From positions 124,001 to 188,000 of the forward strand of contig CAWJKY010000001.1 in assembly GCA_963843565.1 (NCBI GenBank): a stretch of 64,000 bases of DNA, read 5' to 3'. Every line of letters begins with the position of its first letter. The first letter of the stretch is position 1. The notes below the pieces were generated by a model. It made no database searches, was not told the DNA's origin, and saw only the letters and a program-made list of their open reading frames with translations. The position numbers were made by a program, and so were the translations under genes. Shown here piece after piece: positions 17,214 through 24,768 of the stretch. The DNA comes from DASZQY01 sp963843565 (lineage in GTDB: Bacteria; Pseudomonadota; Alphaproteobacteria; Rhizobiales; Kaistiaceae).

Positions 17214-17339
17214 ATGAAGATCCGCAATTCCCTCCGTTCGCTCCGCAACCGCCACCGCGGCAACCGGCTCGTGCGCCGCAAGGGCCGGGTCTTCATCATC
17301 AACAAGACCAACCGCCGGTTCAAAGCCCGCCAGGGCTGA
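17214..17339 (+). CDS. rpmJ: 50S ribosomal protein L36
   Basis: A 41-residue, strongly basic protein matching L36 (MKIRNSLRSLRN...VFIINKTNRRFKARQG). It lacks the four zinc-binding residues of the Cys-containing form, so it is the zinc-independent (YkgO-like) type usual in alphaproteobacteria. The start at 17214 is the family start; the 29 codons upstream are not part of L36. It is a component of the large ribosomal subunit. Its TGA overlaps a CTG in the frame of the following methyltransferase (CTGA at 17336-17339), a possible coupling signal. Confidence 0.95.
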   Translation: MKIRNSLRSLRNRHRGNRLVRRKGRVFIINKTNRRFKARQG

Positions 17340-17449
17340 GGCGAGACACGCCGACGAAGCGGCCGGCGGCGCCCGGCGGGATCGATCCCGCCCGCTTCAT
17401 TGCGGCCAACACCCGGCTTGCCGCGGTTCGCTCGATCCCCGAAATCCGC

Positions 17450-18025
17450 ATGCACGGCGCCCATGAGGCGACCGGTTTGTGGCGCCTTGCCGCCGACGGG
17501 TCCGACGATGCCGATCCGCCGCCGCCTTACTGGGCGTTCCCGTGGGCGGGCGGTCTGGCGCTCGCCCGCTACATCCTCGACCGGCCGCAGGCGGTCGCCG
17601 GGAAGAGCGTCCTCGATCTTGGCGCCGGATCGGGGCTGGTCGCCATCGCCGCGGCGCGGGCCGGCGCCGCCCGGGTCATCGCCACCGATGTCGATCGTTT
17701 CGCGCTCGCCGCCATTGCCCTCAATGCCGCCGCCAACGGCGTCGCGGTCGAAGTCGTCGCCGGCGAACTTGCCAATGGTCCGTCGCCGGCGGTCGATCTG
17801 GTTCTGGCCGGCGACGTGTTCTACGAGCGCGGTCTTGCCGAACGCATGACGGCCTTCTTCGCACGGTGCCTGGCGGCCGGTGTCGAGGTGCTGATCGGCG
17901 ATCCGCGCCGCGCCTACCTGCCCGTCGACCGCCTCACGCTCCTTGCCGATTACGCGGTTCCCGACGTCGGCGAGGTCGAGGGCGCCTCGGCCAACCTCAG
18001 CGGCGTGTTCGCGTTCCGCGGGTGA
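17450..18025 (+). CDS. Class I SAM-dependent protein methyltransferase, ETFB lysine methyltransferase-like
   Basis: Predicted methyltransferase with PPYWAFPWAGGLALARYIL before motif I VLDLGAGSGLVAIAAA, then VIATDVDRFAL and DLVLAGDVFYE, the pattern of the ETFB/PrmA-like family. The ATG at 17450 gives 191 residues. The same frame continues upstream without stop and encodes RFIAANTRLAAVRSIPEIR, which resembles the conserved N-terminus of this family. No ATG, GTG or TTG exists there. The real start may therefore be CTG at 17336, which overlaps the rpmJ stop, or another non-standard codon. Its target protein is not evident from the context. Confidence 0.8.
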   Translation: MHGAHEATGLWRLAADGSDDADPPPPYWAFPWAGGLALARYILDRPQAVAGKSVLDLGAGSGLVAIAAARAGAARVIATDVDRFALAAIALNAAANGVAVEVVAGELANGPSPAVDLVLAGDVFYERGLAERMTAFFARCLAAGVEVLIGDPRRAYLPVDRLTLLADYAVPDVGEVEGASANLSGVFAFRG

Positions 18026-18034
18026 GGGGGCCCT

Positions 18035-18063
18035 TTGACGCTTCCCCGGGCTCGCCCTATCCT
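18035..18063 (+). promoter_or_regulatory. Promoter immediately before the first TPR gene
   Basis: TTGACG (18035-18040) and TATCCT (18058-18063) are spaced by 17 bp. Transcription would begin about 18070-18071, one or two bases before the ATG at 18072, predicting a leaderless or nearly leaderless mRNA. Confidence 0.55.
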
Positions 18064-18071
18064 TTGACACC

Positions 18072-18701
18072 ATGCGGATTCTGGGTGCGGCGCTCGCCGC
18101 CGCGTTGACCGTCGGTCTGTCCCTTCCGGTGCTCGCGCAAGACAGCGCGGCGCCGGCCGCGCCGGATGCGTCGACGCGCGAGACCACCCCGGTCTTGCCG
18201 GCCGAGCCGCCGGCGCGCGGCACCCAGCTCGACCAGTTGTTCGCACAGCTCAAGGCGGCGCCCAACGACAACGCCGCCCGCGTCGTCGAGGGCAGCATCC
18301 AGGCGCTGTGGTCGGAATCGGGGAGCGCCACCGTCGATCTTCTGATGACGTGGACCGATGCGGCCGTCGAGGCCAAGGATTATCCGCTGGCCCTCGACTA
18401 CCTCGACCGGATCATCACCATGCAGCCGGATTTCGTCGAGGCGTGGAACCGGCGCGCCACGGTCTACTACCTGACCGACGACACCGCCCGCTCGCTCTCC
18501 GACATCGAGCACGTGCTGGCGCTGGAGCCGCGCCACTTCGTGGCCCTCGCTGGCCTCGGCACGATCCTGCGTTCGATCGGCGAGGACGATCGCGCCCTCA
18601 AGGCCTACCGCGCCGCGCTGGCGCTCGATCCGTATCTCGACGAAGTCGCCAAGGCCGTGAAGCAGCTCACCGCCAAGGGTGTCGGCGGGGTCAATCTCTG
18701 A
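18072..18701 (+). CDS. Exported tetratricopeptide-repeat protein (first of a tandem pair)
   Basis: A 209-residue protein with a signal peptide (MRILGAALAAALTVGLSLPVLAQ), a Pro/Ala-rich linker and then TPR-like helices (YPLALDYLDRIITMQPDFVEAWNRRATVYYLTDD and two further units). It resembles the next gene closely in its second half (EAWN.RATVY..., ALEPRHF.ALAGLG), so the two arose by tandem duplication. There is no Shine-Dalgarno sequence upstream because the promoter is so close. It is likely a periplasmic adaptor; no partner is known. Confidence 0.8.
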   Translation: MRILGAALAAALTVGLSLPVLAQDSAAPAAPDASTRETTPVLPAEPPARGTQLDQLFAQLKAAPNDNAARVVEGSIQALWSESGSATVDLLMTWTDAAVEAKDYPLALDYLDRIITMQPDFVEAWNRRATVYYLTDDTARSLSDIEHVLALEPRHFVALAGLGTILRSIGEDDRALKAYRAALALDPYLDEVAKAVKQLTAKGVGGVNL

Positions 18702-18741
18702 TCGCCGCATTTCGGTCGCGGCGCTGTCACGGCCGTGTGTT

Positions 18742-18771
18742 TTGACCCGGTCGGGGAACAGCCCGTAACGT
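18742..18771 (+). promoter_or_regulatory. Promoter immediately before the second TPR gene
   Basis: TTGACC (18742-18747) is followed after 17-18 bp by GTAACG/TAACGT (18765-18771). The predicted start is within a few bases of the ATG at 18779. The arrangement copies that of the first TPR gene, but the -10 is weaker. Confidence 0.45.
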
Positions 18772-18778
18772 TCCTCCC

Positions 18779-19381
18779 ATGACATGGCGCGCCATTCTTG
18801 TCGCGGTCCTGCTGGCCGGTGCGGCGCCCGCGATTGCCGCGGAGTTCCCCGACGCCGCCGTGCCGCCCGCGGCGTCCCCGTCGATGTCGCCGGATATGCA
18901 GAAGGCGGCGCGGATCGACGGGCTGTTCGAAATCCTCCGGACCGCCACCGATGTCGATCAGGGCCGGGCGATCGAGCGGGCGATCGTGGCGGAGTGGCTG
19001 AAGTCCGGCGACGCCGACACGGATCAGGTGATGCACGAGGCGCTGGTCGCGATGGAAAGCGGCGATCTTCAGCTCGCTCTCAAGTACCTCGATACCCTCG
19101 TGGCGGCGCGGCCCGACTACATGGAGGCGTGGAACAAGCGCGCCACGGTCTATTTCTATCTCGACGAATACGACAAGTCGCTCGCCGACATCGACAGGAC
19201 GCTGGTGCTGGAACCGCGCCACTTCGGGGCGCTCGCCGGCCTCGGCATGATCCGCCTCCGTCAGGGCGACAAGCTGGGCGCCCTCAACGCGTTCGAGCGC
19301 GCCGTCGAGATCGATCCGGTGCTTGAGGATATCCGCGTCGAGATCGACCTGATCAAGGATCAGCTCGGCAAGGGAATCTGA
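18779..19381 (+). CDS. Exported tetratricopeptide-repeat protein (second of a tandem pair)
   Basis: A 200-residue paralogue of the preceding gene with its own signal peptide (MTWRAILVAVLLAGAAPAIAA) and TPR-like repeats including GDLQLALKYLDTLVAARPDYMEAWNKRATVYFYLDE and KSLADIDRTLVLEPRHFGALAGLG. It ends six bases before the stop of the convergent pyruvate kinase gene. The family is common in alphaproteobacteria but has no assigned role. A periplasmic scaffold function is inferred from the repeats and signal peptide. Confidence 0.82.
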   Translation: MTWRAILVAVLLAGAAPAIAAEFPDAAVPPAASPSMSPDMQKAARIDGLFEILRTATDVDQGRAIERAIVAEWLKSGDADTDQVMHEALVAMESGDLQLALKYLDTLVAARPDYMEAWNKRATVYFYLDEYDKSLADIDRTLVLEPRHFGALAGLGMIRLRQGDKLGALNAFERAVEIDPVLEDIRVEIDLIKDQLGKGI

Positions 19382-19387
19382 GCGGCG

Positions 19388-20815
19388 CTAGCGCTCTTCG
19401 TCGTTGACGTAGGCGATGCGCAGCATGTTGGTCGCGCCGGGTGTGCCGAGCGGCAGGCCGGCGGTGATGATGATGCGCTCGCCGGGGCGGGCGAAGCCTT
19501 CCTCGCGGGCGATGTCGCAGGCGCGTTCGACCATGCCGTCGATCGATTGCGGTTCGTCGCCGACGACGCAGTGCAGCCCCCAGACGAGCGACAGGCGACG
19601 CGCGGTGGCGTGCACCGGCGACATCGCGATGATCGGCGTCTGGGGCCGCTCGCGGGCGGCGCGCATGGCGGTGGTGCCCGACGCGGTGAACGAGCAGATC
19701 GCCGCCAGGAACAGCGTCTCGGCGATCTGGCGGGCGGCGGCGGAGATGGCGTCGGCGCTGGTCGCTTCCGGCTCGGTGCGCTGGGCGCGCAGGATCTGCA
19801 TGTAGTTGGGGTCGCGCTCGACCTCGGTGGCGATCCTGTCCATCGTGGCGACCGCCTCGACGGGATAGGCACCGGAGGCCGACTCGGCCGACAGCATGAT
19901 GGCGTCGGCGCCCTCGAAGACCGCCGTGGCGACGTCGGAGACTTCGGCGCGGGTGGGCGTCGGCGCGGTGATCATCGATTCCAGCATCTGGGTGGCGACC
20001 ACCACCGGCTTGCCGGCGCGGCGGGCGGCGCGGGTGATCTGTTTCTGGATGCCGGGCACCCGCTCGAGCGGCATCTCGACGCCGAGGTCGCCGCGGGCGA
20101 CCATGAGCGCGTCGGCGGCGTCGATGATGGCGGCAAGCCGCTCGACGGCCTGCGGCTTCTCGATCTTGGCGAGCACGCCGGCGCGGCCGCGCGCCATCTT
20201 GCGCACCTCGGCCAGGTCTTCCGGCCGCTGGATGAAAGAAAGCGCGATCCAGTCGATCTCGGTGCCGAGCGCTGCTTCCAGGTCCGAGCGATCCTTCGGG
20301 GTCAGCGCCTCGAAGGGCAGCGTCGTATCGGGGACGCTGACGCCCTTGCGGTCCGACAGGGCGGTGCCGACCTCGACGGTGGTCACTACCCGGTGCGGGT
20401 CAGCCTCCACGACGCGCAGGCGCACCTTGCCGTCGTCGAGCAGCAGCCGGTGGCCGGGTTCGATGGCCGACAGGATTTCGGGATGGGGCAGCTCGACGCG
20501 CGTGGCGTCGCCCGGCTGAGGGTTGTCGTCGAGCACGAACGTCTGGCCGGGCGTGAGGACGACCGGGTTCCTGGCGAAAGTGCCGATGCGGAGCTTGGGG
20601 CCCTGCAGGTCGATCAGGATGCCGATCGGGCGCTTGCGGTCGCGCTCGACCTCGCGAATGGTCGTCACCAGCCGGCGCATGGTCGGGTGGTCGGCGTGGC
20701 TCATGTTGATGCGGAAGACGTCGGCGCCGGCGTCGAACAGACGCCCGATCGTCTCCTTGTCGGAGGACGACGGCCCCAGCGTGGCGAGAATCTTGACCCG
20801 GCGGGAGCGGCGCAT
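19388..20815 (-). CDS. pyk: Pyruvate kinase
   Basis: A 475-residue enzyme that converts phosphoenolpyruvate and ADP to pyruvate and ATP in glycolysis. Landmarks are KILATLGPSS at the N-terminus, the RINMSHAD segment, the catalytic IDLQGPKLR, IEKPQAVERL with its active-site Lys, VARGDLGVEMPLERVP and MLESMITAPTPTRAEVSDVA. The length is normal. The ATG at 20815 shares one base with the stop of the upstream DUF1036 gene (TGATG), so the two are cotranslated. The longer frame to 20962 is read-through inside that gene. Confidence 0.96.
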   Translation of the reverse strand: MRRSRRVKILATLGPSSSDKETIGRLFDAGADVFRINMSHADHPTMRRLVTTIREVERDRKRPIGILIDLQGPKLRIGTFARNPVVLTPGQTFVLDDNPQPGDATRVELPHPEILSAIEPGHRLLLDDGKVRLRVVEADPHRVVTTVEVGTALSDRKGVSVPDTTLPFEALTPKDRSDLEAALGTEIDWIALSFIQRPEDLAEVRKMARGRAGVLAKIEKPQAVERLAAIIDAADALMVARGDLGVEMPLERVPGIQKQITRAARRAGKPVVVATQMLESMITAPTPTRAEVSDVATAVFEGADAIMLSAESASGAYPVEAVATMDRIATEVERDPNYMQILRAQRTEPEATSADAISAAARQIAETLFLAAICSFTASGTTAMRAARERPQTPIIAMSPVHATARRLSLVWGLHCVVGDEPQSIDGMVERACDIAREEGFARPGERIIITAGLPLGTPGATNMLRIAYVNDEER

Positions 20816-21372
20816 CAGCTGCTGCCGGCGCCCGGTTCGGTGAGCTGCACCGTCCAGCTCTTCTGTTCGCCGGTGTCGACTTCGAAGAAGCCGCTGCGCT
20901 CGTAGCCGCGCGTCACGCAGTCCTCGATCCCCTGGATCGTGAACATCTTGTCTCGCGTGCACATCATCGCCTTACCGCCCCACACCCCGCCGTGGTCGTA
21001 GTCTATGGCGTACACGTAGTAGAACCGTGACACCAGAGGACCGGCGACCAGAGTTTCGCAGCTGTCGCGCGCCACGTTCCACCAGCCCTCGGTCACCCAT
21101 CTGCCGCTCTCCTTGTAGCCGATCGCGACGCCGACGCGGCTCACGGTCTTGTTGCACAGCCTCAGCCCGCCGCCGGCGTCGGTCGACTGGCCCCCGGTGA
21201 CGCCCGCCGTGGCGGCCGTCTCCCCGGAGAGCATCCGCGCCTGGGCGCCGTCCTTGTCGCCCGGCTGGACCAGCACGAACGCGACAGCCCCCAGCAGGAT
21301 CACCAGCGCGACGCTGGCGATGACGACCGCCTGACGATAGTGGGAGGGAAAGGCGCGCGGTTGTTTCGGCAC
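20815..21372 (-). CDS. DUF1036 membrane-anchored protein, cotranscribed with pyk
   Basis: A 185-residue protein with one N-terminal membrane helix (AVVIASVALVILLGAVAFVLV), a linker and then a DUF1036 domain: GLRLCNKTVSRVGVAIGYKESGRWVTEGWW, SCETLVAGPLVSRFYYVYA and a Cys pair in MMCTRDKMFTI...EDCVTRGY. The four cysteines probably form periplasmic disulfides. It starts with GTG at 21372. The overlap with pyk is a conserved type of neighbourhood in this order. Its function is unknown. Confidence 0.8.
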   Translation of the reverse strand: MPKQPRAFPSHYRQAVVIASVALVILLGAVAFVLVQPGDKDGAQARMLSGETAATAGVTGGQSTDAGGGLRLCNKTVSRVGVAIGYKESGRWVTEGWWNVARDSCETLVAGPLVSRFYYVYAIDYDHGGVWGGKAMMCTRDKMFTIQGIEDCVTRGYERSGFFEVDTGEQKSWTVQLTEPGAGSS

Positions 21373-21507
21373 GGTGCGTCGGACTGAGGAACCACAGAGA
21401 ATCGCGGCGGTGCTGGGGTGCCCGGTCCCGGCGGCCTCTTATCGCGCGCCGCGTTTCGTCGTGTCAACGCGCCGGGCGGCTTTGCCGCCCACGCGGCGGC
21501 GACTATC

Positions 21508-22317
21508 ATGGCGCTTCGCATGGCCCCCGACCCACAGCCCTTTCCGCCGTTCACCGTCGTGGAGGGCGCGCCGGCCCAGGGGCTGGTGCTGATCGCCGAT
21601 CACGCCGAGAACCGCCTGCCGCCGGAATATGGCGACCTGGGGCTGCCGGCGGCGGAGTTTCGCCGCCACATCGCCTTCGATCCGGGGGTTGCCGCCGTTA
21701 CCCGCGGCCTCGCCGCCGAGCTTGGCGCGCCGGCCGTGCTGTCGACCTTCTCGCGCCTCCTGATCGACCCGAACCGCGGCGAGGACGATCCGACCCTCAT
21801 CATGCGCCTGTCGGACGGTTCGCTGGTTCCGGGCAACGCCGCGGTCGACGCCGACGAGCGCGCTCGCCGCATCGCCCGCTTTCATGCGCCCTATCACCGC
21901 GCCGTCGACGCCGCGATCGACAGGGCGATGGGCGCGGGCCGGCCGCCGGCGCTCTTCTCCGTGCACAGCTTCACGCCGGTCTGGCGGGGCCGGCCGCGCC
22001 CCTGGCACGCCGGCATCCTGTGGGATCGCGACCCGCGCTTCGCGGTGCCGCTGATCGAGATGCTGCGCGCCGACGCGGCGCTCGTGGTCGGCGACAACGA
22101 GCCCTATGCGGGGTCTCTGGCCAACGACACCATGTATCGCCACGGCACGGCCCGCGGTCTCGCCCATGCGCTCATCGAGATCCGCCAGGACCTGATCGCC
22201 AACCCGGCCGGGGTCGCGGAGTGGGTGGCGCGCCTGGCGCCGATCCTCACTGCGCTCAACCAGCGCGAGGAGCTCCACACGGTGCGTCTTTATGGTTCGA
22301 CAACCGGCGAAATCTGA
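21508..22317 (+). CDS. N-formylglutamate amidohydrolase family protein
   Basis: A 269-residue hydrolase of the HutG-like (FGase) family, which releases formate from N-formylglutamate or similar N-acyl amino acids. Characteristic parts are LIADHAENRLP near the N-terminus, FSRLLIDPNRGEDDPTLI, LFSVHSFTPVWRGRPRPWHAGILW and VGDNEPYAG. The start at 21508 is favoured over 21418 because family similarity begins shortly after it. A strong GGGCGGC/GCCGCCC hairpin lies about 20 bases upstream. It is a single gene, not linked to histidine catabolism here, so the physiological substrate is uncertain. Confidence 0.8.
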   Translation: MALRMAPDPQPFPPFTVVEGAPAQGLVLIADHAENRLPPEYGDLGLPAAEFRRHIAFDPGVAAVTRGLAAELGAPAVLSTFSRLLIDPNRGEDDPTLIMRLSDGSLVPGNAAVDADERARRIARFHAPYHRAVDAAIDRAMGAGRPPALFSVHSFTPVWRGRPRPWHAGILWDRDPRFAVPLIEMLRADAALVVGDNEPYAGSLANDTMYRHGTARGLAHALIEIRQDLIANPAGVAEWVARLAPILTALNQREELHTVRLYGSTTGEI

Positions 22318-22434
22318 AGCCGGTGGAAGGCGTGGACAGTCGGGCGTCGGCGCTTGACCGCTAGCGGCCCATGGGGTCTCTCGGAGGCAGCCGGGAACGC
22401 CCCGCCGCCATCACAAACAGAGAGACAAATCGCC

Positions 22435-22701
22435 ATGTCCGCCGCCTCGACCTCGTTCGCCAAGGAACAGCTGCGCTCGCTGGTGGAGCGCATCGAGCGC
22501 CTCGAGGAGGAGAAGAGCGCGCTCGCCGATGACATCAAGGAAGTCTACGCCGAGGCCAAGGGCAACGGCTTCGACACCAAGACGCTGCGCACGGTGGTGA
22601 GGCTGCGCAAGCAGGACATGGCGGAGCGGCAGGAGCAGGAGGCGCTTCTCGACCTCTACATGCACGCGCTCGGCATGGTGGTGGCGGAAGCGGCGGAGTA
22701 G
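22435..22701 (+). CDS. gapR: GapR-family nucleoid-associated protein (DUF2312)
   Basis: An 88-residue, mostly coiled-coil protein (FAKEQLRSLVERIERLEEEKSALADDIKEVYAEAKGNGFDTKTLRTVVRLRK). This matches GapR, which in Caulobacter binds overtwisted DNA ahead of polymerases and helps topoisomerases during replication and transcription. The start at 22435 gives the family N-terminus; the frame upstream is non-conserved. Basic residues around GFDTKTLRTVVRLRK form the DNA-binding face. It is a single gene convergent with the DUF882 gene. Confidence 0.9.
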   Translation: MSAASTSFAKEQLRSLVERIERLEEEKSALADDIKEVYAEAKGNGFDTKTLRTVVRLRKQDMAERQEQEALLDLYMHALGMVVAEAAE

Positions 22702-22721
22702 TCGATCGAGCCCCGCGCGGG

Positions 22722-24518
22722 CTACTGGATCGATGCGACCTGCTGGTTGGCGGTCAGGTCGACCATGTCGGGCTGCTGGACGAGCGGACCCGAGAAGCTG
22801 TCGGTGCGCAGGTTCGCGTAGGGCGTCGGCGCGAAGCCGGCGCTGAAGGCGAGGTCCGGCTTCTTCATCAGGTCGGGGGTCTGCGCGAAATCGGGCATGG
22901 TCAGCAGCGCATAGGGCTTCTGACGGGTCGAGGTCGGGCCGATCCACATCCTGAGGCCCTGGGTGTCGAGGGCGGTCATGGTCAGCGCCGGGGTGTCCAG
23001 ACGCGGACGGACGCGCGCCTTGGGCGGCTTGACGACGGCGACGCTACCGGTGCGCTCGCGGTCGAGCGGGCTCAGCTGGGGCAGCGGCACGCCGGCGGTG
23101 GTCATGGACGCGGTCCGTGGGGCGGGCGGCGGCTCGGGCGCCGCGTAAGCGAGGACGGTTGGCACGGTGGCGTCGGCGTCACTGGTGTTGGTGCGCAGCA
23201 CCGCGCCGGTGATGGCGGCGGCGCGCAGCGGGCGGTTGACGTCGATGGTGGCGACGACCGCGGTCGGCGTGATCGGCAGCGAGGCGCCGGCGCGCGAGGT
23301 GTCGCGCTCGGCCATGGCGCGGGCCAGCGCGGCGGGCACGGCCGGCGCCGCCCAGTTCTGCGCCGGGCCGAAGTCGAAGCTCGGGGCGGGGGCCCCGATG
23401 CGCTGGGCGGCGGAGGCGAGGATGGCGGCGGCGGTGATGCCGCGCTGCGGGGCGGGCGCGGCGGCGGCGGTTGCCACGGTGAGCGGCGGCGAGGCGGTCG
23501 GCCGCGGGGCAAGGTGGGGCATCGGCGTCGGCGCGGTGGCGTAGGCGGCGACCGCAACGGCGAGCGGCTTGCCGGTGGCGGTGGGCGGTGCCGTCACGGT
23601 GTCGGCGGAATCGGCGGCGGCCACGTCCATCACGTCGCCATCGTCGGAGGTGTCGGGGGTGGACGCGTCGGCGACGGCGGTTGCGTCAGAGCCACCGAAG
23701 TTGAACAGACCGCCACCACCGCTGCTGTTGGGCGTGTCGGTGTAGGCGACGCGGATGGCGGGCGCTTCGGTCGAGGGGCCGGTCTGGTACGAGCCGATCG
23801 GCGTGCGCGAGGCGATGCGCGTCTTGTAGGCGGCCTGGGCCTCGGCGTAGCCGGGCAGCGGCTTGCCGTCGCTCGGAACGTGGAGGGTGCGGCCGTTCGG
23901 GAAGACCGCGACGAGCTGCTGGCGGGTCATGCGCGGCCAGTGACGGACGTTGCCGGTGTCCATGTGGACGAACGGCGAGCCCGAGGTCGGGTAGAAGCCG
24001 ACGCCGCCGAGCTGCATCTGGAGGCCGATGGCGCGCAGCTTGGCGAGCGGCACGCCAGGGATGAAGAAATCCATCGCCTTGCCCTGCATGTGCAGGCTGT
24101 TCTGGGCGACGCCGCGCGAGCGACGGCGCAGCATGGCGTTGGTGGGCGGCGAGCGGAAGCCGCACACCACGTTGATGTAATCGTTAGAGCCCGACTTCCG
24201 GTAGACCTGATAGATCAGGTCGAACAGGTGCGGGTCCATGTGGATGATCTTGTCCTGACGCCAGTCGCGCAGGAAGTAGTCGAGCTGCTTCAGCCCCTCA
24301 CGATCGTAAACGCCGTTGCGCTTGAAGACGATCGTGGCGCGCTCGTGAGTGTGCAGATTGAAAAGCTTGAGGGAGAGGACTTCGGGGAGGGCGTCGGTCT
24401 GGACGAAGGCGAGGGACGAAAACAGGATTCCAAGGGCTCCGGCGAACACCCAACTGAACCACCGGCGCCGTGAACTACGCTTTTCGCGTTTGTGCGTGTG
24501 CTCGCCCCGCCCCAACAA
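22722..24518 (-). CDS. DUF882 (peptidase M15-like) envelope protein with long C-terminal tail
   Basis: A 598-residue protein with a basic cytoplasmic start, one membrane anchor (FSWVFAGALGILFSSLAFV) and a DUF882/YcbK-like M15 peptidase domain at about 45-200. The zinc-site pattern is VVCGFRSPPTN, AQNSLHMQGKAMDF and PFVHMDTGNVRHWPRM. The remaining 380 residues are Ala/Pro/Thr-rich and low complexity, longer than usual. The start is TTG at 24518, with a second TTG directly after; no better start is visible. It likely trims peptidoglycan peptides. An L,D-transpeptidase gene lies just upstream on the same strand, which suits joint cell-wall remodelling. Confidence 0.82.
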   Translation of the reverse strand: MLGRGEHTHKREKRSSRRRWFSWVFAGALGILFSSLAFVQTDALPEVLSLKLFNLHTHERATIVFKRNGVYDREGLKQLDYFLRDWRQDKIIHMDPHLFDLIYQVYRKSGSNDYINVVCGFRSPPTNAMLRRRSRGVAQNSLHMQGKAMDFFIPGVPLAKLRAIGLQMQLGGVGFYPTSGSPFVHMDTGNVRHWPRMTRQQLVAVFPNGRTLHVPSDGKPLPGYAEAQAAYKTRIASRTPIGSYQTGPSTEAPAIRVAYTDTPNSSGGGGLFNFGGSDATAVADASTPDTSDDGDVMDVAAADSADTVTAPPTATGKPLAVAVAAYATAPTPMPHLAPRPTASPPLTVATAAAAPAPQRGITAAAILASAAQRIGAPAPSFDFGPAQNWAAPAVPAALARAMAERDTSRAGASLPITPTAVVATIDVNRPLRAAAITGAVLRTNTSDADATVPTVLAYAAPEPPPAPRTASMTTAGVPLPQLSPLDRERTGSVAVVKPPKARVRPRLDTPALTMTALDTQGLRMWIGPTSTRQKPYALLTMPDFAQTPDLMKKPDLAFSAGFAPTPYANLRTDSFSGPLVQQPDMVDLTANQQVASIQ

Positions 24519-24723
24519 CGTCCCGCTCGCCGTTCCTGCCCTTTACAGAGCCCACCGTACCCCCCACCAACAGCCCATTGTCGGGGCCATTGGTTAACGG
24601 GTCTTTACCAAGCTGGTCCGCAGGCCTGCTGGCATGGACTTTCCCGGGCGCATTTATGGCCCGTGATAATGGCAAATGGAAGGCTGATTCGGGAAGCCCC
24701 CTTGGTCATAACATTCAGGTTCT

Positions 24724-24747
24724 GTTCGATTTTTCTCCGAATCGAAC
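24724..24747 (-). terminator. Hairpin downstream of the L,D-transpeptidase gene
   Basis: GTTCGATT (24724-24731) pairs perfectly with AATCGAAC (24740-24747) around 8 bases, starting about 20 bases beyond the stop of the leftward gene. No clear T-run is present, so the terminator role is tentative. Confidence 0.4.
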
Positions 24748-24768
24748 TTAACCGTGAAAGGGCCGCCC

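Noticed and set aside
24595..24610. CtrA-like box TTAA-N7-TTAC upstream of the DUF882 gene
   Set aside because: The second half-site is imperfect and there is no supporting cell-cycle gene context.
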